Of a stretch of 12,600 bases of DNA, positions 6,474-12,600 are shown piece after piece. This stretch comes from Patescibacteria group bacterium (GTDB taxonomy: Bacteria; Patescibacteriota; Patescibacteriia; UBA2591; UBA6264). A program made the position numbers and the translations under genes. How positions within the stretch are numbered: position 1 is the stretch's first letter; each line of letters begins with the position of its first letter. The notes beneath the pieces were generated by a model, which saw nothing but the letters and a program-made list of their open reading frames with translations, was not told where the DNA came from and ran no database searches. The DNA lies in contig JAHIMV010000043.1 in the NCBI GenBank assembly GCA_018896315.1, forward strand, positions 1 to 12,600, in the 5' to 3' direction.

Positions 6474-7481
6474 TTAGATTTTATGCCTATAGGGACAATA
6501 GCCATCAAATTTTGTTCTATCAAGAAATGGATATTTCTTTAATATCTTCTTTTCCAATTCTTTAATAGAAATTTCTTTTATATTACCAATTATATCTTCA
6601 TTGCCTACGCAAGGACTTACTCTTCCGTCCCCGTATATTTGTAGAAACTCTATGCACGGCATTGTCGTCGAACCATTCCATATTGGATGGAAGAATTCAT
6701 ATTCTTCATCAATCTTTTTTACTATTTCTTTCAATTTAGTTCTATCTCCTTTATCAAGCATTAATGACCTGTTGAAATCTTCTTTTCCACTTCTTCCAGA
6801 TGGAAGATAAGTAGTAAATATTATCCACAAATTATTCTTTCTACAATAGCGTAGGGTTTTTTTGACTTCATCGATATTTCTTTTTGTAACAACCATATCA
6901 AAACCTAATCTTGTGGTTCCATCTTCTTGAATTTCATTAAATCCATATTCCATGAGTAATTCTATTGCTTCATTTCTTTGTTTAAAATATTTACCGGTCT
7001 TATCTCCAACAACCCAGTTTTGATATTCTTCATTAAATAAACTGTCACATTTTGGACATACACTAGCGCCAGATTCATAAACTCTTTTAATAAAATCTCT
7101 ATCTCGCATTTTTATTGCAGCATCTGTATATATACTTGGATGAATCCCTTTTGAAGAAGTATATTCAATTATTTCAAAAAAATCTTTATCAATTGTTGGC
7201 TCTCCTTCTCCAACAAAGTCAATCGCATAAGCATTCAAATCTGCTAATTGATCTATTACGTTTTTAATTTCATCTAACGTTAAAGTTTTTCTGTTTTTAT
7301 CTGTGAAACAATGAAAACAATTATGTGGACATGCTTCTGTCATTGCACGAAAATTTACAACAGGAAGTCTTGATAGATTACAATAATCCTCCTCGGTCAT
7401 ATCCCATCCTTTAATTAGCGCTCCTATACCTATAGGAACGTATCTGAGTCCAATGTATTTCTTTTTACTTAATTTTGTCAT
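6474..7481 (-). CDS. Radical SAM protein with short auxiliary-cluster tail (first enzyme of the operon)
   Basis: The 335-residue protein contains CPHNCFHC (Cys51, Cys55, Cys58) for the [4Fe-4S] cluster and VGEGEPTID (90-98) for SAM binding. An extra CPKC lies at 142-145. The C-terminal part has Cys276, GDGRVSPC with Cys291, and GYCPYRHK with Cys329. This is a short SPASM- or twitch-like region rather than a full SPASM domain. The N-terminal ALIKGWDMTEEDY segment parallels KGYSYSLQEIY of the next enzyme. The start at 7481 is fixed by AAGGAGG 7 nt upstream. It is the first gene of the leftward operon and lies 28 bp after the right copy of the long inverted repeat. I see no clear promoter of its own, so transcription may begin in that repeat or continue from tRNA-Val. 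The substrate is not recognised. Confidence 0.88.
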   Translation of the reverse strand: MTKLSKKKYIGLRYVPIGIGALIKGWDMTEEDYCNLSRLPVVNFRAMTEACPHNCFHCFTDKNRKTLTLDEIKNVIDQLADLNAYAIDFVGEGEPTIDKDFFEIIEYTSSKGIHPSIYTDAAIKMRDRDFIKRVYESGASVCPKCDSLFNEEYQNWVVGDKTGKYFKQRNEAIELLMEYGFNEIQEDGTTRLGFDMVVTKRNIDEVKKTLRYCRKNNLWIIFTTYLPSGRSGKEDFNRSLMLDKGDRTKLKEIVKKIDEEYEFFHPIWNGSTTMPCIEFLQIYGDGRVSPCVGNEDIIGNIKEISIKELEKKILKKYPFLDRTKFDGYCPYRHKI

Positions 7482-7488
7482 TAAAATT

Positions 7489-7495
7489 CCTCCTT
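7489..7495 (-). promoter_or_regulatory. Strong ribosome binding site of the first radical SAM gene
   Basis: AAGGAGG on the minus strand ends 7 nt before the ATG at 7481. It is the only strong SD in the leftward operon. Confidence 0.8.
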
Positions 7496-7509
7496 GTTTA
7501 GGATATACC

Positions 7510-7614
7510 CATTAAAAGTTGTTTGTTTGTTTTTTTTTATCGACTTTTTAACAAATTCTTCTTCACTGTATAGAAAATGCAAAAAATAAAGAGAGGAAAT
7601 AATTGAAAAATTTT
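7510..7614 (-). repeat. Right copy of ~100-bp inverted repeat upstream of the radical SAM operon
   Basis: Read on the minus strand, this 105-nt sequence matches the copy at 3532-3630. The first 28 nt are identical, the 3-nt caa is absent, and the 48-nt block has one difference (GTG for ATG). Then come a longer A/C-rich spacer and the shared cttttaatg end. A further 3 nt (gac, 7615-7617) can be matched to tgtcaa outside the left copy. It lies 28 bp before the radical SAM start, and its outer end is 34 bp from the 3' end of tRNA-Val. Confidence 0.9.
7537..7566 (-). CDS. Possible 9-codon micro-ORF (GTG start, MKKNLLKSR)
   Basis: GTG-initiated counterpart of the micro-ORF in the left copy, ending in TAA directly after the shared Arg codon. 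No SD is visible. It is listed only because start, frame and near-identical stop position are kept in both copies; it may be coincidental. Confidence 0.2.
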   Translation of the reverse strand: MKKNLLKSR

Positions 7615-7648
7615 GACAGGCTCGGCCTCTCAAAAAGTCTCTCAAAAA

Positions 7649-7720
7649 TGAGCCCGGATGGGATCGAACCATCAACCTCTTGAATGTGAATCAAGCGCTC
7701 TACCATTGAGCTACGAGCCC
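7649..7720 (-). tRNA. tRNA-Val (anticodon CAC)
   Basis: The 72-nt cloverleaf is complete. The acceptor GGGCTCG pairs with CGGGCTC (one G-U pair), with A as the discriminator. The D arm is GCTCAATGGTAGAGC, the anticodon stem CTTGA/TCAAG encloses loop TTCACAT, and the T arm contains GGTTCGATCCC. Loop positions 34-36 read CAC, which decodes GUG. No CCA is encoded. Downstream on the minus strand a 10-bp unit (TTTTTGAGAG) occurs twice (7639-7648 and 7627-7636) before the right repeat copy. No clear terminator follows, so readthrough into the radical SAM operon is possible. Confidence 0.95.
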
Positions 7721-7764
7721 CTATTAAAATGTAAAATGTAAATATCAAAATGGAAAATTTAAGT

Positions 7765-7862
7765 ACCCCGCCCTTTCTAAAACTCGAAATATCTTTTAAA
7801 AACAAATACTCTTTAGATATTTCGGATTGAACACTCCTTCTAACTCTTAGAAAGGGCGGGGT
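7765..7862. repeat. 98-nt nested inverted repeat between pilC and tRNA-Val
   Basis: The outer arms accccgccctttctaa (7765-7780) and ttagaaagggcggggt (7847-7862) pair perfectly over 16 bp. Inside them a second perfect 10-bp hairpin forms from cgaaatatct (7785-7794) and agatatttcg (7815-7824). The GC-rich outer stem stands out in this A/T-rich spacer. It could be a structured RNA, a repetitive extragenic palindrome or a miniature mobile element. As a pilC terminator it is poor because few T follow it on the minus strand. A smaller hairpin (gatttt/aaaatc, 7864-7882) lies between it and the pilC stop. Confidence 0.85.
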
Positions 7863-7883
7863 CGATTTTATCAGACAAAATCA

Positions 7884-9095
7884 TTAAAAGGCTTCGGCTA
7901 ATTTATACATAGGCAGCATAATAGAGGCCATCATCCCTCCGACAACTACTCCTAAAAAAATAATAATAAGTGGTTCAAGTAAGGTAACTAATTTTGCTAA
8001 AATATTTTCTACTTCCCGAGCATAAAAATCAGCAATTTTTTGTAAAATTTCATCAAGCCGGCCAGTCTCTTCTCCAATCGCCATTAAATGAGGAAGCATT
8101 TTAGGCACATAAGGTTGATCCATAAAAGCGCTGCTTATTGAACGACCTTCTTCTACGTCAATAACAGAATCCATGATTAGATTTTTATAAACATTATTAC
8201 TAACTACTCCAGCTACTATTCTTAAAGCTGAAGTTAAAGGAATGCCGCCAATAATTAAAGTTGAAAGGCTGCGTGAAAAACGAACCAAATAGACTTGTTG
8301 AAAAAGTTTACCAAAAATTGGAAGCTTTAAAAGAAGACTATCTAAAGTGGCTTTGCCTGATTTGCTTTTAAAAAAAGCTTTCAGACCAAAACCGGCTGCG
8401 ATAGCTCCAATAATAACAAAAATAGCATAATCTCTTAAAATCTCACTAGTCTTAATTAAGATAAGAGTGGGCAATGGCAGGGCCACTCCTGATTCTTCTA
8501 AAATACCTGTTAACTGAGGAATAACAAAAACCATCATTAAAATCATTACGCCAATAACAGCGACAATAACAAAGGCTGGATAAATCATTGCTCCTTTTAT
8601 TTTACTCATTAAATCATAACTCTTTTCTTGTTCGTTAGCTAAATAATTTAAAACTTCATCAAGCTTCCCGGCTGTTTCTCCTGCTCGGACCATATTAACA
8701 AAAAAGTCATCAAAAATTTTAGGATATTTAGCCAAGGCCGTAGAAAATCTTGTTCCTCCGCGCACATCTTCGGCAATAATGTTAATTACTTGTTTTAAAA
8801 AAGGCCTGCTTGTTTGGCGGGCCAAAACTTCCAGGGCCTTAACTAATGGCAATCCGGCCAAAACCATAACGGAAAGCTGACGGGACATAAAAACCATGTC
8901 TTTTGGATTAACTCTTTCCAAAAGAGCAATATGTAAAGGCCGACGCCAAATAGGAAGCGCCCCAGATTCTTTTAAGGAAATAATAATAATTTTGCGGCCG
9001 GCCAAAACATTGACCGCTGCTTCCTGATTAATTGCTTCAAGGGTTCCCTCAACTGTTTCTCCTTTTAAATTTTTTGCCTTGTATTCAAATAACAT
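7884..9095 (-). CDS. pilC: Type IV pilus inner-membrane platform protein PilC (GspF family)
   Basis: The 403-residue protein spans the inner membrane and couples the cytoplasmic motor ATPase to pilin assembly. It has the family's two repeated F domains (about 65-190 and 268-392), each with the hallmark RAGETAGKLDEVL (137-149) or AIGEETGRLDEIL (339-351). Three hydrophobic helices are visible (about 169-196, 222-241 and 369-395). Length is normal for the family. The N-terminus MLFEYKAKNLKGETVEG is typical, so I start at ATG 9095; an in-frame ATG at 9122 would add nine atypical residues and read into the repeat element. The gene now begins right at the end of that element and has no SD. It belongs with pilB and pilT upstream. 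Confidence 0.93.
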   Translation of the reverse strand: MLFEYKAKNLKGETVEGTLEAINQEAAVNVLAGRKIIIISLKESGALPIWRRPLHIALLERVNPKDMVFMSRQLSVMVLAGLPLVKALEVLARQTSRPFLKQVINIIAEDVRGGTRFSTALAKYPKIFDDFFVNMVRAGETAGKLDEVLNYLANEQEKSYDLMSKIKGAMIYPAFVIVAVIGVMILMMVFVIPQLTGILEESGVALPLPTLILIKTSEILRDYAIFVIIGAIAAGFGLKAFFKSKSGKATLDSLLLKLPIFGKLFQQVYLVRFSRSLSTLIIGGIPLTSALRIVAGVVSNNVYKNLIMDSVIDVEEGRSISSAFMDQPYVPKMLPHLMAIGEETGRLDEILQKIADFYAREVENILAKLVTLLEPLIIIFLGVVVGGMMASIMLPMYKLAEAF

Positions 9096-9623
9096 AAGGA
9101 TACGAATTACTAATCCATACAAATATACGAATATACCGAAACCGTTGTACGAATTTACGAATTTGCTGTTTCGGATACGAATACTTTATATTATAAATTG
9201 AGAATTCGTTTAAATTTTACACTATCATGTCCGAAATGCGCTAAAATACCAAGTTTTAGCTTAGTAGCTTTTAAATAAGCAACTACTTGAAAAATGTGTT
9301 TCGGACTAAATCTTTCACCCTTTTTCAATTCAACTATAACACGATTTTCTATAATAAAATCGATAAAATATTTTCCTATTTTATCTCCTTGAAATTTCAT
9401 CACAACTGGCGCCTGCTCGCGAAAGGAAATCTTCGCTTTAGTAAGCGCTTTAGTCATGGCCCGTTGATAATATTTTTCATGTAATCCCGCTCCTAAATCG
9501 TTGTAAACCTCAAAAAGAATACCCACTATCTGATAACTTAATTTAGGATAAATCAAATCTTTTCTCCATGTCTTTTCCATTCGTAATTTATATATTCGTA
9601 AATTATTCGCAATTAGTATCCTT
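9096..9623. mobile_element. Element with inverted ends carrying a GxxExxY gene, between pilT and pilC
   Basis: The sequence between the pilT stop and the pilC start begins and ends with the inverted octamer aaggatac (9096-9103) / gtatcctt (9616-9623). The similarity extends imperfectly over about 19 bp (aaggatacgaattactaat against aaggatactaattgcgaat). Both flanks of the gene hold many tacgaat/attcgta units (about 9101-9178 and 9582-9610). The ends are flush with the neighbouring coding regions. No transposase is present. This suggests a passive, repeat-flanked mobile cassette. The repeats are seen directly; mobility is inferred. Confidence 0.55.
9191..9580 (-). CDS. GxxExxY family protein (possible PD-(D/E)xK-like nuclease fold)
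   Basis: The 129-residue protein carries the defining motif G32-L-H-E35-K-Y-Y38. A nuclease-like core follows with YFIDFIIENRVIVELKKGE (Asp74, Glu84, Lys86) and QVVAYLK (Gln98, Tyr102). These match the GxxExxY family in order and size. The family's biological role is unknown; its members are widespread in environmental genomes and often sit in repeat-rich spacers. Here it is the only gene on a small element with inverted ends that separates pilT from pilC. It has no link to pili that I can see. No SD precedes the ATG at 9580. The family call is secure; nuclease activity is an inference from the D-ExK pattern. Confidence 0.88.
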   Translation of the reverse strand: MEKTWRKDLIYPKLSYQIVGILFEVYNDLGAGLHEKYYQRAMTKALTKAKISFREQAPVVMKFQGDKIGKYFIDFIIENRVIVELKKGERFSPKHIFQVVAYLKATKLKLGILAHFGHDSVKFKRILNL

Positions 9624-10697
9624 CTAACGTCTTAATAAAGATCTGAAAAGTTCTTCATCAACACTATACTTAACTGCATCTTCAGTCATTATTTTGCCTG
9701 AAGTCACTAAATCAGCTAAATATTGATCTAAAGAAATTGAAGTCTGATCTTCACTGGCCTGAATCACTCCGGTTAATTGATGAAGGCGGCCATTGGCAAT
9801 AATAGATCTAACTGCCTGAGTTCCGGGCAAAACTTCTAATGCCCGAATGCGCCCTCCGCCAATTTGGGGCACTAAACGAGAAGCGACAATACCGCCTAAA
9901 TTTTCACTTAAAAAGTATCTGACGCTTTCTTGTTCTTCGGCTGGAAAAAAATGTAAAATTCTTCTAATTGTTTTAACCGCTGATGCTGTATCCATAATTG
10001 TAAAGACTAGGCTTCCGGCTTCAGCAATAGCAAAAATTTCTTTTACTTCTTCAACTCCTTTAATCTGTGAAATCATAACTATTTCTGCGTTTCTTTTTCT
10101 AATATAGCGCAGACCATCTAAAAATGAAGGAACATCTTTGCCAACCTCTCTTTGCTCAACCACGCTTTTAACACCCCTTAAAGTAGCTTTAATTGGTTTT
10201 TCTAAAGTGGAAATAAATTTAATCTGGGTCTTATTAATATGATCCAATAAAGAAGTTAATAGGGTTGATCGACCCGAATCTCTTGGCCCGGTAATAAAAA
10301 CAATTCCCTTTAATAAATTAGTAAAATTAGTAACCATCTCTGGTAATCCAAGCTTTTCCAAAGCAATAATTTCTTGGGACAATAATTTTATACGACAAGC
10401 TAATTCATTTTTTTGATAGTAAATATTTATCTGCGAACTCCCTATTTTACCAATAGGTTTAATTATTTCAATTTGCCTTTCTTTTTTTAAAATATTCTGC
10501 TCTTCCGAATTTAAAAAAATTGGAATTAAATCATTAATAAAAGACAAAGAAACAATTCCCTCTCCTATTAATGTTTTCATTTTGCCGTCAACTCTGATAA
10601 AAGGAGATTGGGCTGGTAATAAATAAATCTCTGAAGCCTTTCTTTCTGCCGCTCCCCGGCAAATACGATTTAAAATAATTTCTGTTTGTGTGCTCAT
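9624..10697 (-). CDS. PilT-family protein lacking consensus ATPase motifs
   Basis: The 357-residue protein aligns with PilT, the hexameric pilus-retraction ATPase, along its length, including INQREVG-like VEQREVGKDVPSF (180-192), AEAGSLVF (225-232), FPAEEQESVRYFLSENL (251-267) and SRLVPQ. Every nucleotide motif is altered. Walker A reads GPRDSGRST (137-145), with Arg for the catalytic Lys. The Asp box reads LEKPIK (165-170) instead of EDPIE. The Walker B region reads AEIVMISQIKG (204-214), lacking the usual GE. The His box reads TIMDT (233-237), with Asp for His. The frame is intact, so this is not a decayed pseudogene. It probably keeps the PilT fold as a regulatory or structural partner. 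It lies about 100 bp after pilB. No SD is present. Confidence 0.88.
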   Translation of the reverse strand: MSTQTEIILNRICRGAAERKASEIYLLPAQSPFIRVDGKMKTLIGEGIVSLSFINDLIPIFLNSEEQNILKKERQIEIIKPIGKIGSSQINIYYQKNELACRIKLLSQEIIALEKLGLPEMVTNFTNLLKGIVFITGPRDSGRSTLLTSLLDHINKTQIKFISTLEKPIKATLRGVKSVVEQREVGKDVPSFLDGLRYIRKRNAEIVMISQIKGVEEVKEIFAIAEAGSLVFTIMDTASAVKTIRRILHFFPAEEQESVRYFLSENLGGIVASRLVPQIGGGRIRALEVLPGTQAVRSIIANGRLHQLTGVIQASEDQTSISLDQYLADLVTSGKIMTEDAVKYSVDEELFRSLLRR

Positions 10698-10707
10698 AGA
10701 TTCAATT

Positions 10708-10747
10708 TAACAATTTAACAAACGCTTCGCTCTAACAATTTAACAAA
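10708..10747. repeat. Duplicated 15-mer in the pilB-pilT spacer
   Basis: The 15-mer taacaatttaacaaa occurs at 10708-10722 and 10733-10747, separated by cgcttcgctc. It is roughly complementary to the neighbouring tgtttagt tandem array, so the spacer could fold into an imperfect A/T hairpin. Confidence 0.75.
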
Positions 10748-10752
10748 ATTTT

Positions 10753-10792
10753 TGTTTAGTTGTTTAGTTGTTTAGTTGTTTAGTTGTTTAGT
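10753..10792. repeat. Five tandem copies of the octamer tgtttagt
   Basis: Five exact head-to-tail 8-bp units end 5 bp before the pilB stop codon. The array is a simple tandem repeat likely to vary in copy number. No gene or promoter is visible in it. Confidence 0.9.
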
Positions 10793-10797
10793 TGATT

Positions 10798-12546
10798 TTA
10801 TTCACTGGCCGCTCTTAAAATTTCTTCAATGGTTGTTTCCCCTCGCAAAACCTTAAGATATCCATCTTTAATCATTTCCAACATTCCTTGTCTAGCAAAT
10901 TCTTTTTTAACTTCATTAAGTTTACAACCACTAGTAATAATTTCTTTCATCTGCTCAGTAATTTCTAGCGCTTCTGAAATAGCTATTCGCCCTTGATAAC
11001 CATCATTATTACATCGAGAACAACCCTTACCTCTATAAAACTTTAAATGATTTGTTTTTTTATCTCGATATTTATCTAAATCAATATCTTTAATATCTTT
11101 TAAAGCGTCTTCGATTGATTTTTCTATCTCTGGAGAAAACTCAGCTGGTTCAGCGCAATAAGGACAAAGCTTTCGTACTAGTCTTTGGGCAACAACTAAA
11201 TTTAATGAAGAAGCAATTAAAAATGGTTCTATGCCCATATCAATTAAACGGGGTACTGCCCCAAAAGCATCATTGGTATGAAGAGTAGAAAGAACAACAT
11301 GTCCGGTTAAAGCGGCGTGGGTAGCTAATTCAGCTGTCTCATTATCACGAATCTCACCAACCATAATGATGTCTGGATCTTGACGAACAATTGAACGCAG
11401 GCCAGAAGCAAAAGAATAACCAATTTTAGGGCGCACCTGGGATTGATTAGCTCCGGATAAAAAATATTCAATAGGATCTTCTAAAGTAACTACATTAACA
11501 GTTACTTGGTTAAGTATTTTCAAGGAGGCAAAAATAGTAGTTGTCTTACCGCAGCCAGTTGGACCGGTAATTAGAACCAAACCATGAGGTCTAGCTAAAT
11601 TCTTTTTGATTATTTCTAACCCTTTACCCCAAAATCCTAAATCTTTTAAATCAAATACTCTACGAGCTGGATCAAGAACCCTCATTACTACTTTTTCTTT
11701 GTCAAATAAAGGAAATACAGAAACGCGCAAGTCTATCTTTCTTTGAGCGGCAATCACTCTAATGCGCCCATCCTGGGGAACACGGGTTTCATCAAGCTTA
11801 AGATTGGCCATTACTTTAACTCGAGAAATAATTGATGGATGAAGATGTCCAGGCAGCATTGCTGTTTCTTTTAAAATACCATCTACCCGATAGCGCACTC
11901 TTGTTTTTTCTGCATAAGGTTCAATATGAACATCAGAAGCATTATTATCAACCGCATATTTTAAAATAGAACCGACTAATTTAGAAATTGGCGCTGCCTG
12001 ACCCATTTTTTCCAAATCCATTTCTCCAGCTATTAATTTTTTCTCTTGTGTAATTGGAGCAAACCGGGATTCTTCCGCGCCAACCGCTTCACTAACTTCT
12101 ACTGATAAGCCGCCATATTGAGCTAAAATATTTTTTAAAGCAGAAGCAGCTGTTGTATAAAATTCTGGCTTAAGCTTTTTTCGTCTGGCAATAAAATCTA
12201 TTACCTCTCTTCCCTTAAAATCACCTGGATTAAGCATGGCCACTTTTAAAATATTTCCTTCTTTGGCAAAAGCAGCCACTTGATAATTCTCAGCCACGTC
12301 TTTAGGCACTAAACTAAGAACCTTGCGGTCGACAATTAAACCATATAAGTCAATCACTGGCACTGTATATAATTTGCTTTTAGCCCAAGCAACATCTTCT
12401 TCTGGCAAAATCCTCTTTGTTTCTAAAAGCTTGTCCGCAGGCAAGCAGACTTCTCTGGACTCGGCTAACAATTCTTTATATTGTCCTTGAGAAATCTTGC
12501 CGTGTTCAAATAAAAAACGGGTAATTTTATTCTCAGACTGTATCAT
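10798..12546 (-). CDS. pilB: Type IV pilus assembly ATPase PilB (GspE family)
   Basis: PilB is the cytoplasmic hexameric motor that powers pilus extension. From ATG 12546 the protein has 582 residues, usual for the family. It has an N-terminal MshEN/T2SSE-N-type domain (about 1-150) and a C-terminal ATPase core with every motif intact. These are Walker A GPTGCGKTT (328-336), the Asp box LEDPIEY (355-361), Walker B DPDIIMVGEIRD (390-401) and the His box STLHTND (420-426). The zinc-binding cysteines CPYC (461-464) and CSRC (509-512) are also present. An in-frame ATG at 12588 would add 14 hydrophobic residues that do not fit the family, so I prefer the internal start. There is no SD. The spacer to 12600 holds a repeated aataacc motif and no recognisable promoter. 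It is the first pil gene here. Confidence 0.95.
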   Translation of the reverse strand: MIQSENKITRFLFEHGKISQGQYKELLAESREVCLPADKLLETKRILPEEDVAWAKSKLYTVPVIDLYGLIVDRKVLSLVPKDVAENYQVAAFAKEGNILKVAMLNPGDFKGREVIDFIARRKKLKPEFYTTAASALKNILAQYGGLSVEVSEAVGAEESRFAPITQEKKLIAGEMDLEKMGQAAPISKLVGSILKYAVDNNASDVHIEPYAEKTRVRYRVDGILKETAMLPGHLHPSIISRVKVMANLKLDETRVPQDGRIRVIAAQRKIDLRVSVFPLFDKEKVVMRVLDPARRVFDLKDLGFWGKGLEIIKKNLARPHGLVLITGPTGCGKTTTIFASLKILNQVTVNVVTLEDPIEYFLSGANQSQVRPKIGYSFASGLRSIVRQDPDIIMVGEIRDNETAELATHAALTGHVVLSTLHTNDAFGAVPRLIDMGIEPFLIASSLNLVVAQRLVRKLCPYCAEPAEFSPEIEKSIEDALKDIKDIDLDKYRDKKTNHLKFYRGKGCSRCNNDGYQGRIAISEALEITEQMKEIITSGCKLNEVKKEFARQGMLEMIKDGYLKVLRGETTIEEILRAASE

Positions 12547-12600
12547 GAATTTAAAAATTAAAATTTTTAAATAATAACCAATAACCAAGAAACAAGATAC

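Noticed and set aside
4231..7566. RiPP precursor gene for the radical SAM enzymes
   Set aside because: The gaps between the operon genes are 38 bp and a 4-bp overlap. The upstream leader holds only the 9-codon micro-ORF, which lacks a recognisable leader-core design.
3532..7614. Cassette as an integrative element inserted in tRNA-Val
   Set aside because: No copy of the tRNA 3' end is present at the left side (3436-3531), and there is no integrase. The flanking repeats are inverted, not direct.
7481..7805. Minus-strand ORFs of 64 and 80 residues across the right repeat copy and tRNA-Val
   Set aside because: They read through the tRNA and the repeat. The SSMVERLIHIQEVDGSIPSG-type peptide is a well-known spurious translation of tRNA genes.
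10753..10792. CRISPR array
   Set aside because: The repeats are 8 bp and strictly head-to-tail with no spacers, and no cas gene is present.

Overview
Organism. The window reads as a low-GC bacterial chromosome. I favour a Candidate Phyla Radiation (Patescibacteria) genome, from style rather than a marker gene. The clues are a compact pilB-pilT-pilC block, A/T-rich spacers full of short repeats, most genes lacking a Shine-Dalgarno (SD), a GxxExxY gene flanked by repeats, and a GC palindrome inside a coding region. TGA is used as a stop (for example at 2965-2967), so this is not a code-25 lineage. Every gene except the DUF2000 gene lies on the minus strand.

Layout, left to right. (1) 1-2884 is a probable copper-response operon read leftward. 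A TTGACT/TAATAT promoter overlaps a perfect 10-bp inverted repeat. Then come csoR, an HMA-TauE/SafE-cupredoxin membrane protein, and 9 bp later mnmA, which runs off the window. (2) 2930-3516 holds a small polytopic membrane protein with a consensus promoter, a strong SD and its own terminator. (3) 3532-7614 is the most unusual part. Two near-identical copies of a ~100-bp sequence face each other. Between them lie a rightward DUF2000 gene and a leftward run of two radical SAM enzymes and an FkbM-type methyltransferase. The two units converge on a shared terminator at 4231-4265. (4) tRNA-Val(CAC) at 7649-7720 is followed by a 98-nt nested inverted repeat. (5) 7884-12546 holds type IV pilus genes in the order pilB, pilT-like, pilC as transcribed. 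A GxxExxY gene sits between pilT and pilC on an element with inverted ends.

How the genes work together. CsoR should repress its own operon until Cu(I) binds, and the HMA-TauE-cupredoxin protein would then handle the metal at the membrane. mnmA is probably a passenger. PilB is a full ATPase and PilC the platform protein. The PilT homologue has lost the consensus residues of all its ATPase motifs and is probably a non-catalytic subunit. The two radical SAM proteins and the methyltransferase look like an enzyme pathway acting on an unknown substrate, with no precursor peptide nearby. DUF2000 is related to the Pth2 fold, but its role is unknown.

Main leads: the repeat-bracketed cassette, the motif-less PilT, and the GxxExxY element.
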